Shown: in pieces, positions 1 to 9,370 of the stretch
How the letters are laid out: each line of letters begins with the position of its first letter
Position numbering within the stretch: the first letter of the stretch is position 1
Assembly (NCBI GenBank): GCA_002499545.1
Contig: DAME01000008.1
Location: 1-32,893 of the forward strand
Direction of reading: 5' to 3'
DNA length: 32,893 nucleotides
From: Euryarchaeota archaeon UBA88
Lineage (GTDB): Archaea > Thermoplasmatota > Poseidoniia > Poseidoniales > Poseidoniaceae
The notes under the pieces: generated by a model
Seen by the model: only the letters and a program-made list of their open reading frames with translations
Databases searched by the model: none
Told to the model about the DNA's origin: nothing
Made by a program: the position numbers and the translations under genes

Positions 1-96
1 TCTCAAGGTCACATGTTCGCAATTGTCATTCCCAAGGGCCGAAATCTCGTAGCTGTCTCAAGCATGACCCGGGTCGATGTAGGTCAACAAAAAGAG

Positions 97-528
97 ATGT
101 CATCGCACATGAGTGATGACAACGACGGCTGGTTGGAATGGATCCACGATGTGCGCCTTCAATTGATTCGTTCAGGCGTAGATTGGGGGATTCACATGGG
201 TCATGAGGGTGAGCAAAAGACCGGTCCATTGCAGGCGTTCAACGTCAGCCTTCCGATTTGGTTCGATGGCCTCACGAAGAACGAATTCATGCACACACTC
301 CGCCGACTTTGGTTGGCCAAACTCGGAATAATTCACGAGATTAAGTTCACGCATGGGCCGGGTGTTGGAAAGCCTGGTCCGGTCGATGATTGGGTCAAGG
401 CAAAACAGGAAGGAAAAACGTCGCCATCATCGTCCAAAGAACTTCCAGACCAATCAACACATCACGAAATCGAGTTCGATGAGAAAATGTCGTTCGGCTC
501 TGGATTTGATCCGTCTGAGTGGGCGTAA
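97..528 (+). CDS. Hypothetical small soluble protein
   Basis: I do not recognise this protein. The frame stays open from an ATG at 13, but the first 28 codons there look non-conserved and leader-like. ATG 97 (144 aa) or ATG 109 (140 aa) is a more natural start, and 97 follows a purine-rich aaaaagag. The protein has a Trp-rich N-terminal half (WLEWIHDVRLQLI near the start), a central segment rich in hydrophobic and basic residues (TLRRLWLAKLGIIHEIKF) and a Ser/Glu-rich, probably disordered C-terminus ending FDPSEWA. There is no signal peptide or membrane segment. It lies 110 bp upstream of a giant surface protein on the same strand, with a weak hairpin between them. Nothing in it supports a functional assignment. 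Confidence 0.6.
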   Translation: MSSHMSDDNDGWLEWIHDVRLQLIRSGVDWGIHMGHEGEQKTGPLQAFNVSLPIWFDGLTKNEFMHTLRRLWLAKLGIIHEIKFTHGPGVGKPGPVDDWVKAKQEGKTSPSSSKELPDQSTHHEIEFDEKMSFGSGFDPSEWA

Positions 529-541
529 TCTTTCTCTTACA

Positions 542-560
542 CCGTTCGTTTTTCAAACGG
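542..560 (+). terminator. Weak hairpin between the first two genes
   Basis: CCGTT (542-546) pairs with AACGG (556-560) around a T-rich loop. An alternative fold pairs CGTTT (547-551) with AAACG (555-559). It sits 14 bp after the stop of the first gene and may end its transcript. Archaeal termination depends mostly on T-tracts, so this is only a candidate. Confidence 0.3.
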
Positions 561-638
561 ATAAAAATGACATGAAAGAGTCGCGGTTAAGTACCATAAC
601 TGTGTGGTTTTGCTCGTCTTAACGTTGGATGTGTCATT

Positions 639-3600
639 ATGGGTCAAAAAATCAAGTCAATCAGCCTTGCATCAATCATGGTGCTTTCCGTACTCTCTAC
701 CTTATTTTTAGCAACACTCACAGTGACTGCGAACACCGTTGTTATCACCGAAGCGATTCAAATTGTCGACGGCGGTACTGCATCAGACACGCAGACAACG
801 CTTGCATCTGACAGCGAAGGCAACGTTCACGTCGTGTGGACTCGAAACAACCAACACCTGTACTATTCGATGATTTCACCTCGTGGTGAAACGCTGATTG
901 ACACGACCCAAATCACCAATCCAGGACTCCACAAAATCTGGCACCCTGACATGGTTATTGATGAGAACGACAAAGTTCACGTTGTATGGGCTGATAAGTC
1001 AGGCCAGCACAAAATCATCTATTCGGTTCTCAATCCTTGGGCTACTGCAATGGACGGAATGGCATCAGACGACGGTAGCCTTTCGCAAATCGATGACCAC
1101 ATCGTCTCCAGTCGTGCTCAGAACCGCGATTGGCCGGCCATTGACCTTGACAGTCAAGGCAACGTCCACATCGTGTGGGAAGACTCGTATGACGAACTTG
1201 GGCGTTTCTTTAACCAACCTCAAATTTATTACTCGATGCTTCAACCTGATATGGCTTCCAACTCCGTCATTACACTGTTCGATGACACATTGATGACGCC
1301 AATCATTGGCCACAAAGGACATCCAGATATCGTCGTTGATGCTAACGACTACGTTCAAATCGTTTGGGACGACACCCGTGGTGGAAAGGTCGAACTCAAC
1401 TTCATCGTCGACACTTCCGGTTCAATGTACTCTGAATGGGCAGACATCTGCACGGTTGTATACGGTGGTAATTTCGCATCCGGTGGTTATTTCCAAGGTA
1501 TCAAACCAATGCTCGAAACTGCAAACATGACCGTGTACGAGACCATTTACGGACTTGGAAACACGCTACCGAGCGCAGCCAGTTCTGGAAACTGTGCAGG
1601 TAAGAACCAAAACGCAGGGCCTCGTTCTACACCTTTGGGCCAAACCCCTGGCGACGACTCTGGCGGTATTCGAAAGTTGCCCGGCACAGTTTACAACGGC
1701 AACACCTACTCTGGATATTCTGGAGAAGACTGGGGTCCTGGATCGAACTGGGCATGCCTTTCGTGGAAGGATGCTCAAGGAAACGTCCCAGGCAACCCGC
1801 CCACTCAAGACGACCACCGCTGGAATCCAAACGCAACCAAGATTGTCATTCCAGTTTCCGATGAAGGTCCCAAAGACGGTGACCCTTCACAGCAAGCTGA
1901 CGACCTCACCTCGATTGAAGAAGCACACGACAACTGCATCAATGCAGGTGTCATACCCGTCGGCCTTTACGGTCAAGGGTACGGCGGAGCAGGAAACATC
2001 CAATCCCACTTCATGGATTTAGTTCAGTGCCCCAACGGCGTTGTGTCAACACAAACACGCAACTGCCCAGGCAACACTCTGCGAAATTCCGATGCGGGCG
2101 GTCAAGCATACGAGTTCCCTTCAGGAACCGGTGGAAACAACGCAATGGCACTTCTTGTCGAAGCAATGGTCTACATCTCAACCAACAATTCTCGTGAAAT
2201 CTACATGTCGGTACTCGACCCCTATGCAAAGATGAACAACGACCCAACCTGGACGCCAGGCGCAACTGGGCATTCCGTTGTCAACGGCGGCTATGTTGAA
2301 GATACGGGTGCAGGTTCAGACGGCCATCTGGTGGTCGTTAACGACACCCGCGTTACCATCGACGATGCATACTCATTCCACCCATCGATTGGTGTTGACA
2401 TGAAGGGCGATACTCACATCGCTTGGATGGACGGACGTGACTACGGATTCGAGAAAGGCGTCAATTACGAAGTCTACTACACCAAACTCCGCTTGCAGGG
2501 TGCGGGCGCTTGGGACGGTGCAGAGCAAGGTCTCTCGACCTACGCAATCAAGAAGATTCAAGACACTCCTATCTCCAATGTTGAATACAACTCTGGAATT
2601 CCCGGCAACCGGCCGTACGGCGGTAACTCGGTCTTCCCTGCGCTCTTAACTGACGACCAGAACAACATTCACTTGGCTTGGGTCGATTCAGGAAATGCTA
2701 CTGCAGATGAAGAAATCATGTACACTCGATTGAACTCCACTGAACTCACCGGTGCTGGACTCACTGCACTGGATCCGTGGGAGTCGGTCGCTGTAACATC
2801 ATGGTCGAGCAACAAACTCGGTCCGAATTCAGGCAGTCAGCCGAGTATAGGTATGCCTCCCGCCTTCGCAAACGACCTCGGTAGCGGAGCGCATATTGCT
2901 TGGTCAGATACGAACAAGTGCAGTGAACTTGCGAACAATAATCGGTTCACGATCTGTTATTCACACGTTCTCACCGGTCAGGTGGACGTTGATTTCCAAC
3001 CCGGAGAGACGTTCTACCACGTGATTGAACCCGGAGAACAAACCATCTACAATCTGACGATGAACAACTCCACGCCCGGGCCGAAAGACTTGGTTGCTGA
3101 CACCTATGGCCTCAACATCTCAGGCGTTCCACAAAATTGGACTGCCTCGTTGTTCTTTGCCGACAATCACACCTCGATTTTGCCTGAAACACCGATTTTC
3201 CTCGAGGGCGGCGAAGACGCTCGGTTTTACCTACGCGTTCGAGCTCCGTCTGTGTATCAAGCCGATGCAGACCAGATAGCAGACATTGTTGTTACTGCAA
3301 AATCCTACAAGGATCCTGCAATTCAGTCAGACCTCATTACCCGAACACTGATGGACGTTGTTCACGGAATTAACCTCGATACTTCCCACAGTATGGCGGA
3401 CGTTGAGCAGGGACAAACGGCTATCTTCTCAATCACTATCACCAATACTGGAAACGTCAATGACCGTTTCATCTTCTGGGACCCTTACACCCTTGAAGGA
3501 CAGCAAGAATGGCTTCTTCCGTTCAACTGGGGTGTCAATTTCCCAACAAGCGTAGAACTAGACCCAGGACAATCTGTGACTAAGAATCTCGAAGTGCTCG

Positions 3601-5729
3601 TACCCACGTCCGAAGACCCGGGCGCCTTTGTTATCTATCTGAAGGGCTGGTCTGAAGGTGAACCGATTAAGTCGATTGAGAAAGGCACCTATGACGTACT
3701 TGAATTAGGCGTCTATGTATCAATCCGTTCGACCGGTAACATTGTGATGGAAATTTTCGACACAAGCGAGTATGTTGACCCAGGAGACTGTGTGACCTAC
3801 GTTATTGACGTCACCAAGAACTTCGATTCGGGTAATTTGGTCTTCGTCACCCCAGGTGCTCCAGAAATCAAGCCTGATACGATTTCGATGTCTCTCTGGC
3901 GAGAAGACAATTGGGTAGTTAACCTTGATTTCTCCAATGCTCCAGGTGGCAACTCAATCGATATGAGTGAACCTCGAGCATGGAACATCCAACCGAATGC
4001 AGAATCTGTATCGTACGATGTTGGTGTTGAAGTATGCGCTCCAACGAAAGCTTCTGCAGGTCTCGGCCCAGCGGTTATTCTCAAGGCATACCTTGACGGC
4101 TATCCGCGAATTTCAGCCTCGAAGATTTTGTCGACCAACGTGAACCACGTGTACCAACTGGTAGCGACCGGTGACCTTGACCAAGACGACTACATCACCA
4201 TTGATGGACAAAACGTTCTCCCTGTGAATCCTGGCCAAGAAGTCACTTTGACTACCACCGTTGCTAACAGTGGAAACGGACCAGATCGTTTCGATTACAA
4301 TTTGGCTCGGGTCACTGATCCTGACGGCGTTGACGTCATTTGGGATATTCAAGTGCCTCGTGAGACACTCAAAGAATTGTCTCGTGACACCAACCAAGTC
4401 TTCGATGTGACTGTGAACGTACCTGATCAAGTTGAAGCAGGTGTGTACATGATTGTGTTCCAGACGTTCTCAGAAGAGTCGTATCCCGACGCCAGTGGAC
4501 GTTTGACTCGACTGCGCTTTACACAGCAAATCCCGGTCTATGTCCAGGAATTCTATGACATGCAAATCTCGATGGATGAAACGGTTGACAACGCAGTAAA
4601 AACATCGGCACCAGGCCGCATTGTTCGATATGAGTTTAACATCACCAACAACGGCAACGTCCCAGATTGGCCTACCCTCAACAACCACACCTCAAACCGA
4701 GATGGAGAAGCACTGATTTGGAACGAACTTCCAGGAATGGGTGCACTTGATGGATGGTCTGTCGAATGGCGCTTACTCAAGCAAATTGGAACAGATTTGA
4801 CGACTGAAGAGGAGTGTGAAATCGTAGCATCTGTCGAAACATCGGCTGGTGCTGAAGATGCAGAGATTGACCCGACACTCGCCTTTGCAGATCTCGAAGA
4901 TAACTGCGTGTACCTCGAATCTCACCAACGTTACTACATGCCGATGATGGATGCTTACACGACCTATCCTGTGGTCGCTATTGTGAGCATTGCTCCATCT
5001 GCAAAACTTGACACTCGAAGCATCGGTCTGAAAGTCGTCTCAAAGATGGGCGACATGATTGAAGGTGGAGATCACGATGATTCCCCGTCTTGGGCTGGCG
5101 AATATTTGGATACCAACGAGTTCATCGTGACCCTCCGATTGCGGGCTCCAAACTTGGAAGTCTTCTCCGTGAGTGTCTCAGATACGGTGGGGGATGTCGA
5201 CACGACTCTCCCAATCACCGTCGTGATTCGCAACACAGGTAACACCCATGCAACCGATATTGAAATTGTGTTGTGCGAGTATTCTGATGCAGACGACACC
5301 GATGTTATCAAGGATATCAAGAGAGATGGCTGCGAGGACGAAAGTATCGTTATGCGCCAAGTGATTGGCGCTCTACTTGCTCCCGATGACTCAGAAGACT
5401 ACAAGGAAATTGAACTTGTCTTGTTGTACCCGGTCTCAGCCGGTTCACATGGCGTCTACGTTGTCGTCGATCCATCGAATGAAATTGTCGAAACCGAGGA
5501 AAACGATAACGTTCAGCCGGTGAACACCGAGTTGCGTTCTACTGGTGGAATTGTCGACGTCGCTGGTGAAGTCATCGGCAAGACAGCTCTTCCGTTTGCA
5601 GTTATTTTGTTGACCCTTGCTCTGTTCGGAGTTGTGTACCTTGTTGGAAAGGGACGTCGTCAAGATGTTCTTGACCGAAAGGCCGAACAGTCGTCACTCA
5701 TGTCGGTGTTAGGCTCTGAAGATGCCTGA
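639..5729 (+). CDS. Giant surface protein: propeller with nested vWA domain, Ig-like modules, C-terminal membrane anchor
   Basis: A 1696-aa secreted, membrane-anchored protein. Residues about 8-30 form a signal peptide. Seven repeats of the form P-x-I-x2-D-x2-x-x-[VI]-H-[IV]-[VA]-W follow, with their [N/K]VHVVW-like strands at about 62, 112, 175, 238, 591, 676 and 750. This is a sialidase-like propeller pattern. The 350-residue gap between repeats 4 and 5 holds a vWA-like domain: the MIDAS motif DTSGSM is at 258-263 and a second acidic site (SDEGP) near 408. The insert ends near 515, where blade 4 resumes (REIYMSVLDP). Six Ig-like CARDB/NEW3-type modules begin near 781, 908, 1034, 1172, 1306 and 1505. 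One transmembrane helix (about 1651-1671) precedes a short basic cytoplasmic tail. A role in adhesion or surface binding is inferred; the ligand is unknown. The gene converges with a regulator gene 10 bp downstream. Confidence 0.88.
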   Translation: MGQKIKSISLASIMVLSVLSTLFLATLTVTANTVVITEAIQIVDGGTASDTQTTLASDSEGNVHVVWTRNNQHLYYSMISPRGETLIDTTQITNPGLHKIWHPDMVIDENDKVHVVWADKSGQHKIIYSVLNPWATAMDGMASDDGSLSQIDDHIVSSRAQNRDWPAIDLDSQGNVHIVWEDSYDELGRFFNQPQIYYSMLQPDMASNSVITLFDDTLMTPIIGHKGHPDIVVDANDYVQIVWDDTRGGKVELNFIVDTSGSMYSEWADICTVVYGGNFASGGYFQGIKPMLETANMTVYETIYGLGNTLPSAASSGNCAGKNQNAGPRSTPLGQTPGDDSGGIRKLPGTVYNGNTYSGYSGEDWGPGSNWACLSWKDAQGNVPGNPPTQDDHRWNPNATKIVIPVSDEGPKDGDPSQQADDLTSIEEAHDNCINAGVIPVGLYGQGYGGAGNIQSHFMDLVQCPNGVVSTQTRNCPGNTLRNSDAGGQAYEFPSGTGGNNAMALLVEAMVYISTNNSREIYMSVLDPYAKMNNDPTWTPGATGHSVVNGGYVEDTGAGSDGHLVVVNDTRVTIDDAYSFHPSIGVDMKGDTHIAWMDGRDYGFEKGVNYEVYYTKLRLQGAGAWDGAEQGLSTYAIKKIQDTPISNVEYNSGIPGNRPYGGNSVFPALLTDDQNNIHLAWVDSGNATADEEIMYTRLNSTELTGAGLTALDPWESVAVTSWSSNKLGPNSGSQPSIGMPPAFANDLGSGAHIAWSDTNKCSELANNNRFTICYSHVLTGQVDVDFQPGETFYHVIEPGEQTIYNLTMNNSTPGPKDLVADTYGLNISGVPQNWTASLFFADNHTSILPETPIFLEGGEDARFYLRVRAPSVYQADADQIADIVVTAKSYKDPAIQSDLITRTLMDVVHGINLDTSHSMADVEQGQTAIFSITITNTGNVNDRFIFWDPYTLEGQQEWLLPFNWGVNFPTSVELDPGQSVTKNLEVLVPTSEDPGAFVIYLKGWSEGEPIKSIEKGTYDVLELGVYVSIRSTGNIVMEIFDTSEYVDPGDCVTYVIDVTKNFDSGNLVFVTPGAPEIKPDTISMSLWREDNWVVNLDFSNAPGGNSIDMSEPRAWNIQPNAESVSYDVGVEVCAPTKASAGLGPAVILKAYLDGYPRISASKILSTNVNHVYQLVATGDLDQDDYITIDGQNVLPVNPGQEVTLTTTVANSGNGPDRFDYNLARVTDPDGVDVIWDIQVPRETLKELSRDTNQVFDVTVNVPDQVEAGVYMIVFQTFSEESYPDASGRLTRLRFTQQIPVYVQEFYDMQISMDETVDNAVKTSAPGRIVRYEFNITNNGNVPDWPTLNNHTSNRDGEALIWNELPGMGALDGWSVEWRLLKQIGTDLTTEEECEIVASVETSAGAEDAEIDPTLAFADLEDNCVYLESHQRYYMPMMDAYTTYPVVAIVSIAPSAKLDTRSIGLKVVSKMGDMIEGGDHDDSPSWAGEYLDTNEFIVTLRLRAPNLEVFSVSVSDTVGDVDTTLPITVVIRNTGNTHATDIEIVLCEYSDADDTDVIKDIKRDGCEDESIVMRQVIGALLAPDDSEDYKEIELVLLYPVSAGSHGVYVVVDPSNEIVETEENDNVQPVNTELRSTGGIVDVAGEVIGKTALPFAVILLTLALFGVVYLVGKGRRQDVLDRKAEQSSLMSVLGSEDA

Positions 5730-5739
5730 TTGAGGCTGT

Positions 5740-6492
5740 TTACTTCTTTCGAGGTAGAGCGCCCAGCCAGAAGCGTAGGTTGGAGTTGTTCGGTGTCGCA
5801 ATGATGTGGCCGGCTCTGTCTGAGAGTTGGCGCTCGAGTCGAAGTTGTACCTCGTCAAGCAATGATGCCATTTCTCCCTGTCCGAGCTGCAATTCTCTGC
5901 GAAGGTCAGCGATGTTTAATTGCCGCTCTGGTGCTTCGATGAGGCTGTGAACCATGGTACGCTGTTCATAGTGTTCAAAGTCGGCGTCAACCCCCGCAGA
6001 GACTCTGTTACGAATGTGCTGATGCAGGGCAATGATTGCATCACGCTGTGTATCGAGGTCTTCCAAGACTTCGTTGAGGTGAGTGATGTGTGCCATTCCT
6101 TCACCGACAGAGAGTTTCTTCCTTCCACTGACAGATTGAACAACGTGTTCAGTTGAGCGAGGAAGTCGGTTTGAAAGCCGTACTGGTCCACCTACGGGAA
6201 GTCTACGCTGCTCACACTGGAACAAGTCTGGCCCGAGGTCGATGCGAAGGGAAATCGATTGTTGAACGCTGTAAATTGTCCTCGGTGGACCACCTTTTTC
6301 ACTGGCAACCTTGAGTTTGGTCACGAATCCACCGCGTTCTAATTCACGCAGATGTTTGACGATAGCTTGTTGACTTACACCGAGCAATTCTGCAAGTTGT
6401 AACGGGTAGTGAGGTTCGCGTACTAACCGCTCGAGAATATTTCTCCGAAGTTTATTTTGAAGCAGCGTTAGGGCGGTATCAATGTCAGCCAT
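5740..6492 (-). CDS. ArsR/MarR-like winged-helix transcriptional regulator
   Basis: The ATG at 6492 gives 250 aa beginning MADIDTALTLLQNKLRRNIL, the usual start of archaeal ArsR-like regulators. A TTG at 6549 would add 19 residues of unlikely sequence. Residues about 5-95 form a winged helix: a helix that reads as an ArsR-type N-terminus, the HTH LAELLGVSQQAIVKHLRELE, then a wing with KGGPPRTIYSV. A middle helical region (HLNEVLEDLDTQRDAIIALH) suggests dimerisation. The last 80 residues (LNIADLRRELQLGQGEMASLLDEV) look like a degenerate second winged helix. There are no Cys metal-binding clusters, so a metal sensor is unlikely. It lies downstream of two membrane-protein genes on the same strand and converges with the giant surface-protein gene. 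Its targets cannot be read from sequence. Confidence 0.8.
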   Translation of the reverse strand: MADIDTALTLLQNKLRRNILERLVREPHYPLQLAELLGVSQQAIVKHLRELERGGFVTKLKVASEKGGPPRTIYSVQQSISLRIDLGPDLFQCEQRRLPVGGPVRLSNRLPRSTEHVVQSVSGRKKLSVGEGMAHITHLNEVLEDLDTQRDAIIALHQHIRNRVSAGVDADFEHYEQRTMVHSLIEAPERQLNIADLRRELQLGQGEMASLLDEVQLRLERQLSDRAGHIIATPNNSNLRFWLGALPRKK

Positions 6493-6592
6493 ACTCCTCA
6501 ACTCGAAGTTACCTAGACGGTTGCACTCTTTGAACTCGTCGATGAACAAAGTCGTTCATCGGTTCGAATTAAACAACATCAGACTACGTTCA

Positions 6593-7186
6593 TCATCGGT
6601 TTGTCCCGACAATCTTTCGAATCCTCGTCCATCCTAGAGCAGCACATACGAGTATCACCAACCCAATAGCACCAAACATGAACTGTGATTCTTCAGCCAA
6701 GGTTGCACTGTACGACCATTCGACAGTGAATTGTTGTACTGCTTGCTGATCTTCCCCTCCAGCAACGAAGCGGTAGTCTCCACTGGATGCACTCCATGAG
6801 AAAGAGTTCGAACTGGATTCACTGCTTCCAACCATGCTGATACTGTCTTTATCACACTCATAGTACCCGTCCTGGAGCGTGCATTTCGATGCTTCACTTG
6901 CCTCAGCAATACCAATCCATACTCCGGATTTTTCCCAAGTGATGACGATTTCGACATCGGCCAAGTCGATGCTCGACGGCAAGGATAAGATTTCTTCAGA
7001 CATTCCCCAGTAACACGTAATTTGATCGTCTTGAACAAATGGAATACCCTCTTCCACATCGCACGGAGGAATCATGGCAGTTTCGCTGTCCTGGTCGCTG
7101 ATAGATTGCCCGGAAGTCAGCAAGGGTATGGTGATGAGTAAGACTCCTATGATCCCAGCAACAATACGTAAAACCTTACTGAGCAT
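6593..7186 (-). CDS. Two-pass membrane protein with small Cys-containing ectodomain
   Basis: A 197-aa protein of no recognised family. Residues about 5-25 are a signal-anchor or signal peptide. Residues 30-165 form a beta-rich ectodomain with four Cys (CDVEEG, ITCYWG, SKCTLQ and YECDKD), which could form two disulfides. A second hydrophobic helix lies at about 168-187, followed by a short basic tail (TRIRKIVGTNR). It starts 9 bp after the stop of the preceding gene (a 344-aa protein of similar layout), so the two are probably co-transcribed. A GGGTG ribosome-binding element precedes the ATG. Its layout (TM, ectodomain of about 130 aa, TM) also matches the 23588-24610 protein. Confidence 0.75.
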   Translation of the reverse strand: MLSKVLRIVAGIIGVLLITIPLLTSGQSISDQDSETAMIPPCDVEEGIPFVQDDQITCYWGMSEEILSLPSSIDLADVEIVITWEKSGVWIGIAEASEASKCTLQDGYYECDKDSISMVGSSESSSNSFSWSASSGDYRFVAGGEDQQAVQQFTVEWSYSATLAEESQFMFGAIGLVILVCAALGWTRIRKIVGTNR

Positions 7187-7195
7187 TTCACACCC

Positions 7196-8230
7196 TCATT
7201 GCTTATCCCAGTCATCCCAGTTTTTACCCTCGTCTGTTTTCTTGAGGTTACGTGGTTCTCGAACGGTTTTTGTCTGAGTTTTTGGTTTAGGTTGGATTCC
7301 TGAATCGCCAGCATCCCATTGTGAAATTTGTTCCGTGTTGACTTCTTGCTTTGGGACTTCAACTCTTGAACGAGGTTTCGAATCCGCAAACGGGTCGTCA
7401 ACAGTACTGACTGCTTCTTCGACATCGCCTCGCATCAACGAGTACACTTGCTCAGTAGTCAAGAGTTTCCCCTGCATGACATCCATACTGCCATCGACGT
7501 AATCCGGATTTTCGCTCACCCCGGTCTCTGCAAACGGACCCCCGACAGGGCCCTGAATTGGAATCGTGCCGTTGCCCATTGCTTCAAGCATGTCAGGATT
7601 GTCTGTACTTCGAACTGTACCGTCAGGTCCAACCATGAACACCGTTCGTTGAATCTTGTTCGCTCGGTTTGAATACGCTACAATTCCAGCTATCGGGAGC
7701 AGCATAATCCCAAGGCAGCAGATGCCAAAACCAAGTACCATCTCAACGGACTGGAAAATTTGGTATTCGACGTCGTCAACGTGAATCAAATACACGTCCG
7801 AATCTTGACATTCGTCTACATCGCACACCGAGGCAAACACGGCCTCTCCACTGCTTTCGCTTTTCCATCGACAGTCTTCACACTCTGCGAAGTTCGTACC
7901 GTCACTGGTCATCGGAATCCAATCAGATAGGCACGACGACGATTCAATCGGTTCACCGTTCGCAGAAGAACCGTCCACCGGAGTGAGCGAAGTTTCAACG
8001 CCCCCTTTGCCGGAAATGTGGTATGCGATATAGCAATGGTCTTTTTCCAATTCGACCAGTTGGTTTCCATCGCTAGAAATTGTCGCAATAGCTGCGTTGC
8101 GAGGGTCGTATATTTCGTCAATTGTATCGGACTGGGAACTCAGTAAAATCGCTCCGAGTATAATCGAAACGGCACCGATGGCAACAAGTATGGTTGGCCA
8201 TGAAAGCGACCTGCCCCGTTCCTCTGCCAT
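7196..8230 (-). CDS. Two-pass membrane protein with Cys-rich ectodomain and long cytoplasmic tail
   Basis: A 344-aa protein of no recognised family. TM1 is at about 10-30. An ectodomain at about 31-160 holds several Cys (DHCYIAYH, SSSCLSDW, AECEDCRW, SVCDVDECQ), consistent with disulfides. TM2 (about 162-185) is followed by a cytoplasmic tail of about 155 aa that begins RANKIQRTVFMVGPDGTV, is Gly/Pro-rich and then Lys-rich, and ends NWDDWDKQ. The tail also contains QWDAGDSG, echoing the QWDTGKWK end of the surface protease at 26878-30324. The gene begins 42 bp after top6A and continues into the 197-aa membrane protein. These three may form one operon, although the functional link is not obvious. 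Confidence 0.75.
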   Translation of the reverse strand: MAEERGRSLSWPTILVAIGAVSIILGAILLSSQSDTIDEIYDPRNAAIATISSDGNQLVELEKDHCYIAYHISGKGGVETSLTPVDGSSANGEPIESSSCLSDWIPMTSDGTNFAECEDCRWKSESSGEAVFASVCDVDECQDSDVYLIHVDDVEYQIFQSVEMVLGFGICCLGIMLLPIAGIVAYSNRANKIQRTVFMVGPDGTVRSTDNPDMLEAMGNGTIPIQGPVGGPFAETGVSENPDYVDGSMDVMQGKLLTTEQVYSLMRGDVEEAVSTVDDPFADSKPRSRVEVPKQEVNTEQISQWDAGDSGIQPKPKTQTKTVREPRNLKKTDEGKNWDDWDKQ

Positions 8231-8272
8231 GTGTTTCCCTATGCCTTCATCCCCAATGAATCCTCGCGCGTT

Positions 8273-9370
8273 TCAGGCCAATCCCAACTCGCCCAATTTT
8301 TCGGGTAGATATGTCTCAGTAACGAAATCCAAACCGTACTTCGCAAGTGATTGTTGTTCAGCCTTTTTTCCGAGTTCCAGCATCATGTTGATTTGATTCT
8401 GCCACCAACCGTCAGCGAATCGCGGGTCAGAAAGTTCCGCATTTAAGGCTTCAATGTCCTTCTTTGACAGATCGTCGCTCGGTAAATCATAGGCTACGAT
8501 GTCGTCTGCGGTGATGCCCAAATACGTGGAAGATGGCGTTGCAAGGTATTCCGATATGTGAGCAGTCTTGATTGCACCATAGGCAATTGAAGCAAAGATT
8601 CGGAACGACCACGGGTCACCGTCAAGGAAGACGACGACGGGTAAATCCCATTCTTCACTCATTCGCTTCATAATTCGGCGAGTCGAACGCGCAGGCTGAC
8701 CCTTCAAATGCAACAAACCGCAGCGGTACTGCTCATCAAATCCATTTTCAATCAATCTGTCAAACATTCCACCGGTCTCGATAGCCATGATGAAATCAAT
8801 GTCATGTTCGAGCAGTTCAATTTTCTCCGCTTCGACATTGTACGGGACTCCGTAACCTGAATCGCCAACGTCGTCGCGTGCGTTGATACGCATCCATTCT
8901 CCACGGCGGTTTCGCTCGCGGAGCGTGAGGTTTCCAATCATTCGCGCCCCGTCTTCCTCAGGACGTAGTTTGAAATCTTCACGAAGGCATTTTGTGACAA
9001 TTTCCAAATCTTCCGCCAAGTTGTTTGACTCATTTTGGCTGCCAAATTTACCCATGCCCCATGCTTCTGAAATGTAGTACATTTCTCTCAGGGTTGAGGA
9101 TTTACCTGCATCGAGCATTTCTTCGATGAATTCAACAACGTGCAGGGCACGGAGTAACTGTTTTGCTGAGCCAAGACTCGTTGCGTCACGAATCGAATTT
9201 TTCTTTCCGTATTTGTAGACGCCGAGTTTCTGATCAAAGCCGATGTTGTTTTTGGTTCGAACAGGCAAGGTCATTGTCGGGGGCTCGCCCTTCACGATTC
9301 GGTCATACATCTCGGCAACAACCAAGTGCATTGCTTCCTTCGTTTCTTCAACAGTGTGCATTCGTGCCAT
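8273..9370 (-). CDS. top6A: DNA topoisomerase VI subunit A
   Basis: This is the 365-aa cleavage subunit of the type IIB topoisomerase (Spo11 family), which cuts both DNA strands with a catalytic tyrosine and acts as an A2B2 tetramer. The tandem tyrosines Y98-Y99 lie in TLREMYYISEAW of the winged-helix (CAP) domain, and one of them is the nucleophile. The Toprim domain shows E198 (AIETGGMF) and the DxD pair D250/D252 (FLDGDPWS), which bind Mg2+. Length fits the family. The ATG overlaps the stop of top6B by one base (TGATG), so translation is probably coupled and the subunits made in equal amounts. Nothing is missing from the active site. Confidence 0.97.
   Translation of the reverse strand: MARMHTVEETKEAMHLVVAEMYDRIVKGEPPTMTLPVRTKNNIGFDQKLGVYKYGKKNSIRDATSLGSAKQLLRALHVVEFIEEMLDAGKSSTLREMYYISEAWGMGKFGSQNESNNLAEDLEIVTKCLREDFKLRPEEDGARMIGNLTLRERNRRGEWMRINARDDVGDSGYGVPYNVEAEKIELLEHDIDFIMAIETGGMFDRLIENGFDEQYRCGLLHLKGQPARSTRRIMKRMSEEWDLPVVVFLDGDPWSFRIFASIAYGAIKTAHISEYLATPSSTYLGITADDIVAYDLPSDDLSKKDIEALNAELSDPRFADGWWQNQINMMLELGKKAEQQSLAKYGLDFVTETYLPEKLGELGLA

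Noticed and set aside
6556..6625. tRNA T-arm-like strings (ggttcgaatt, tttcgaatcc)
   Set aside because: No acceptor, D or anticodon arms can be built around them, and the second lies in the coding sequence of the 197-aa membrane protein.
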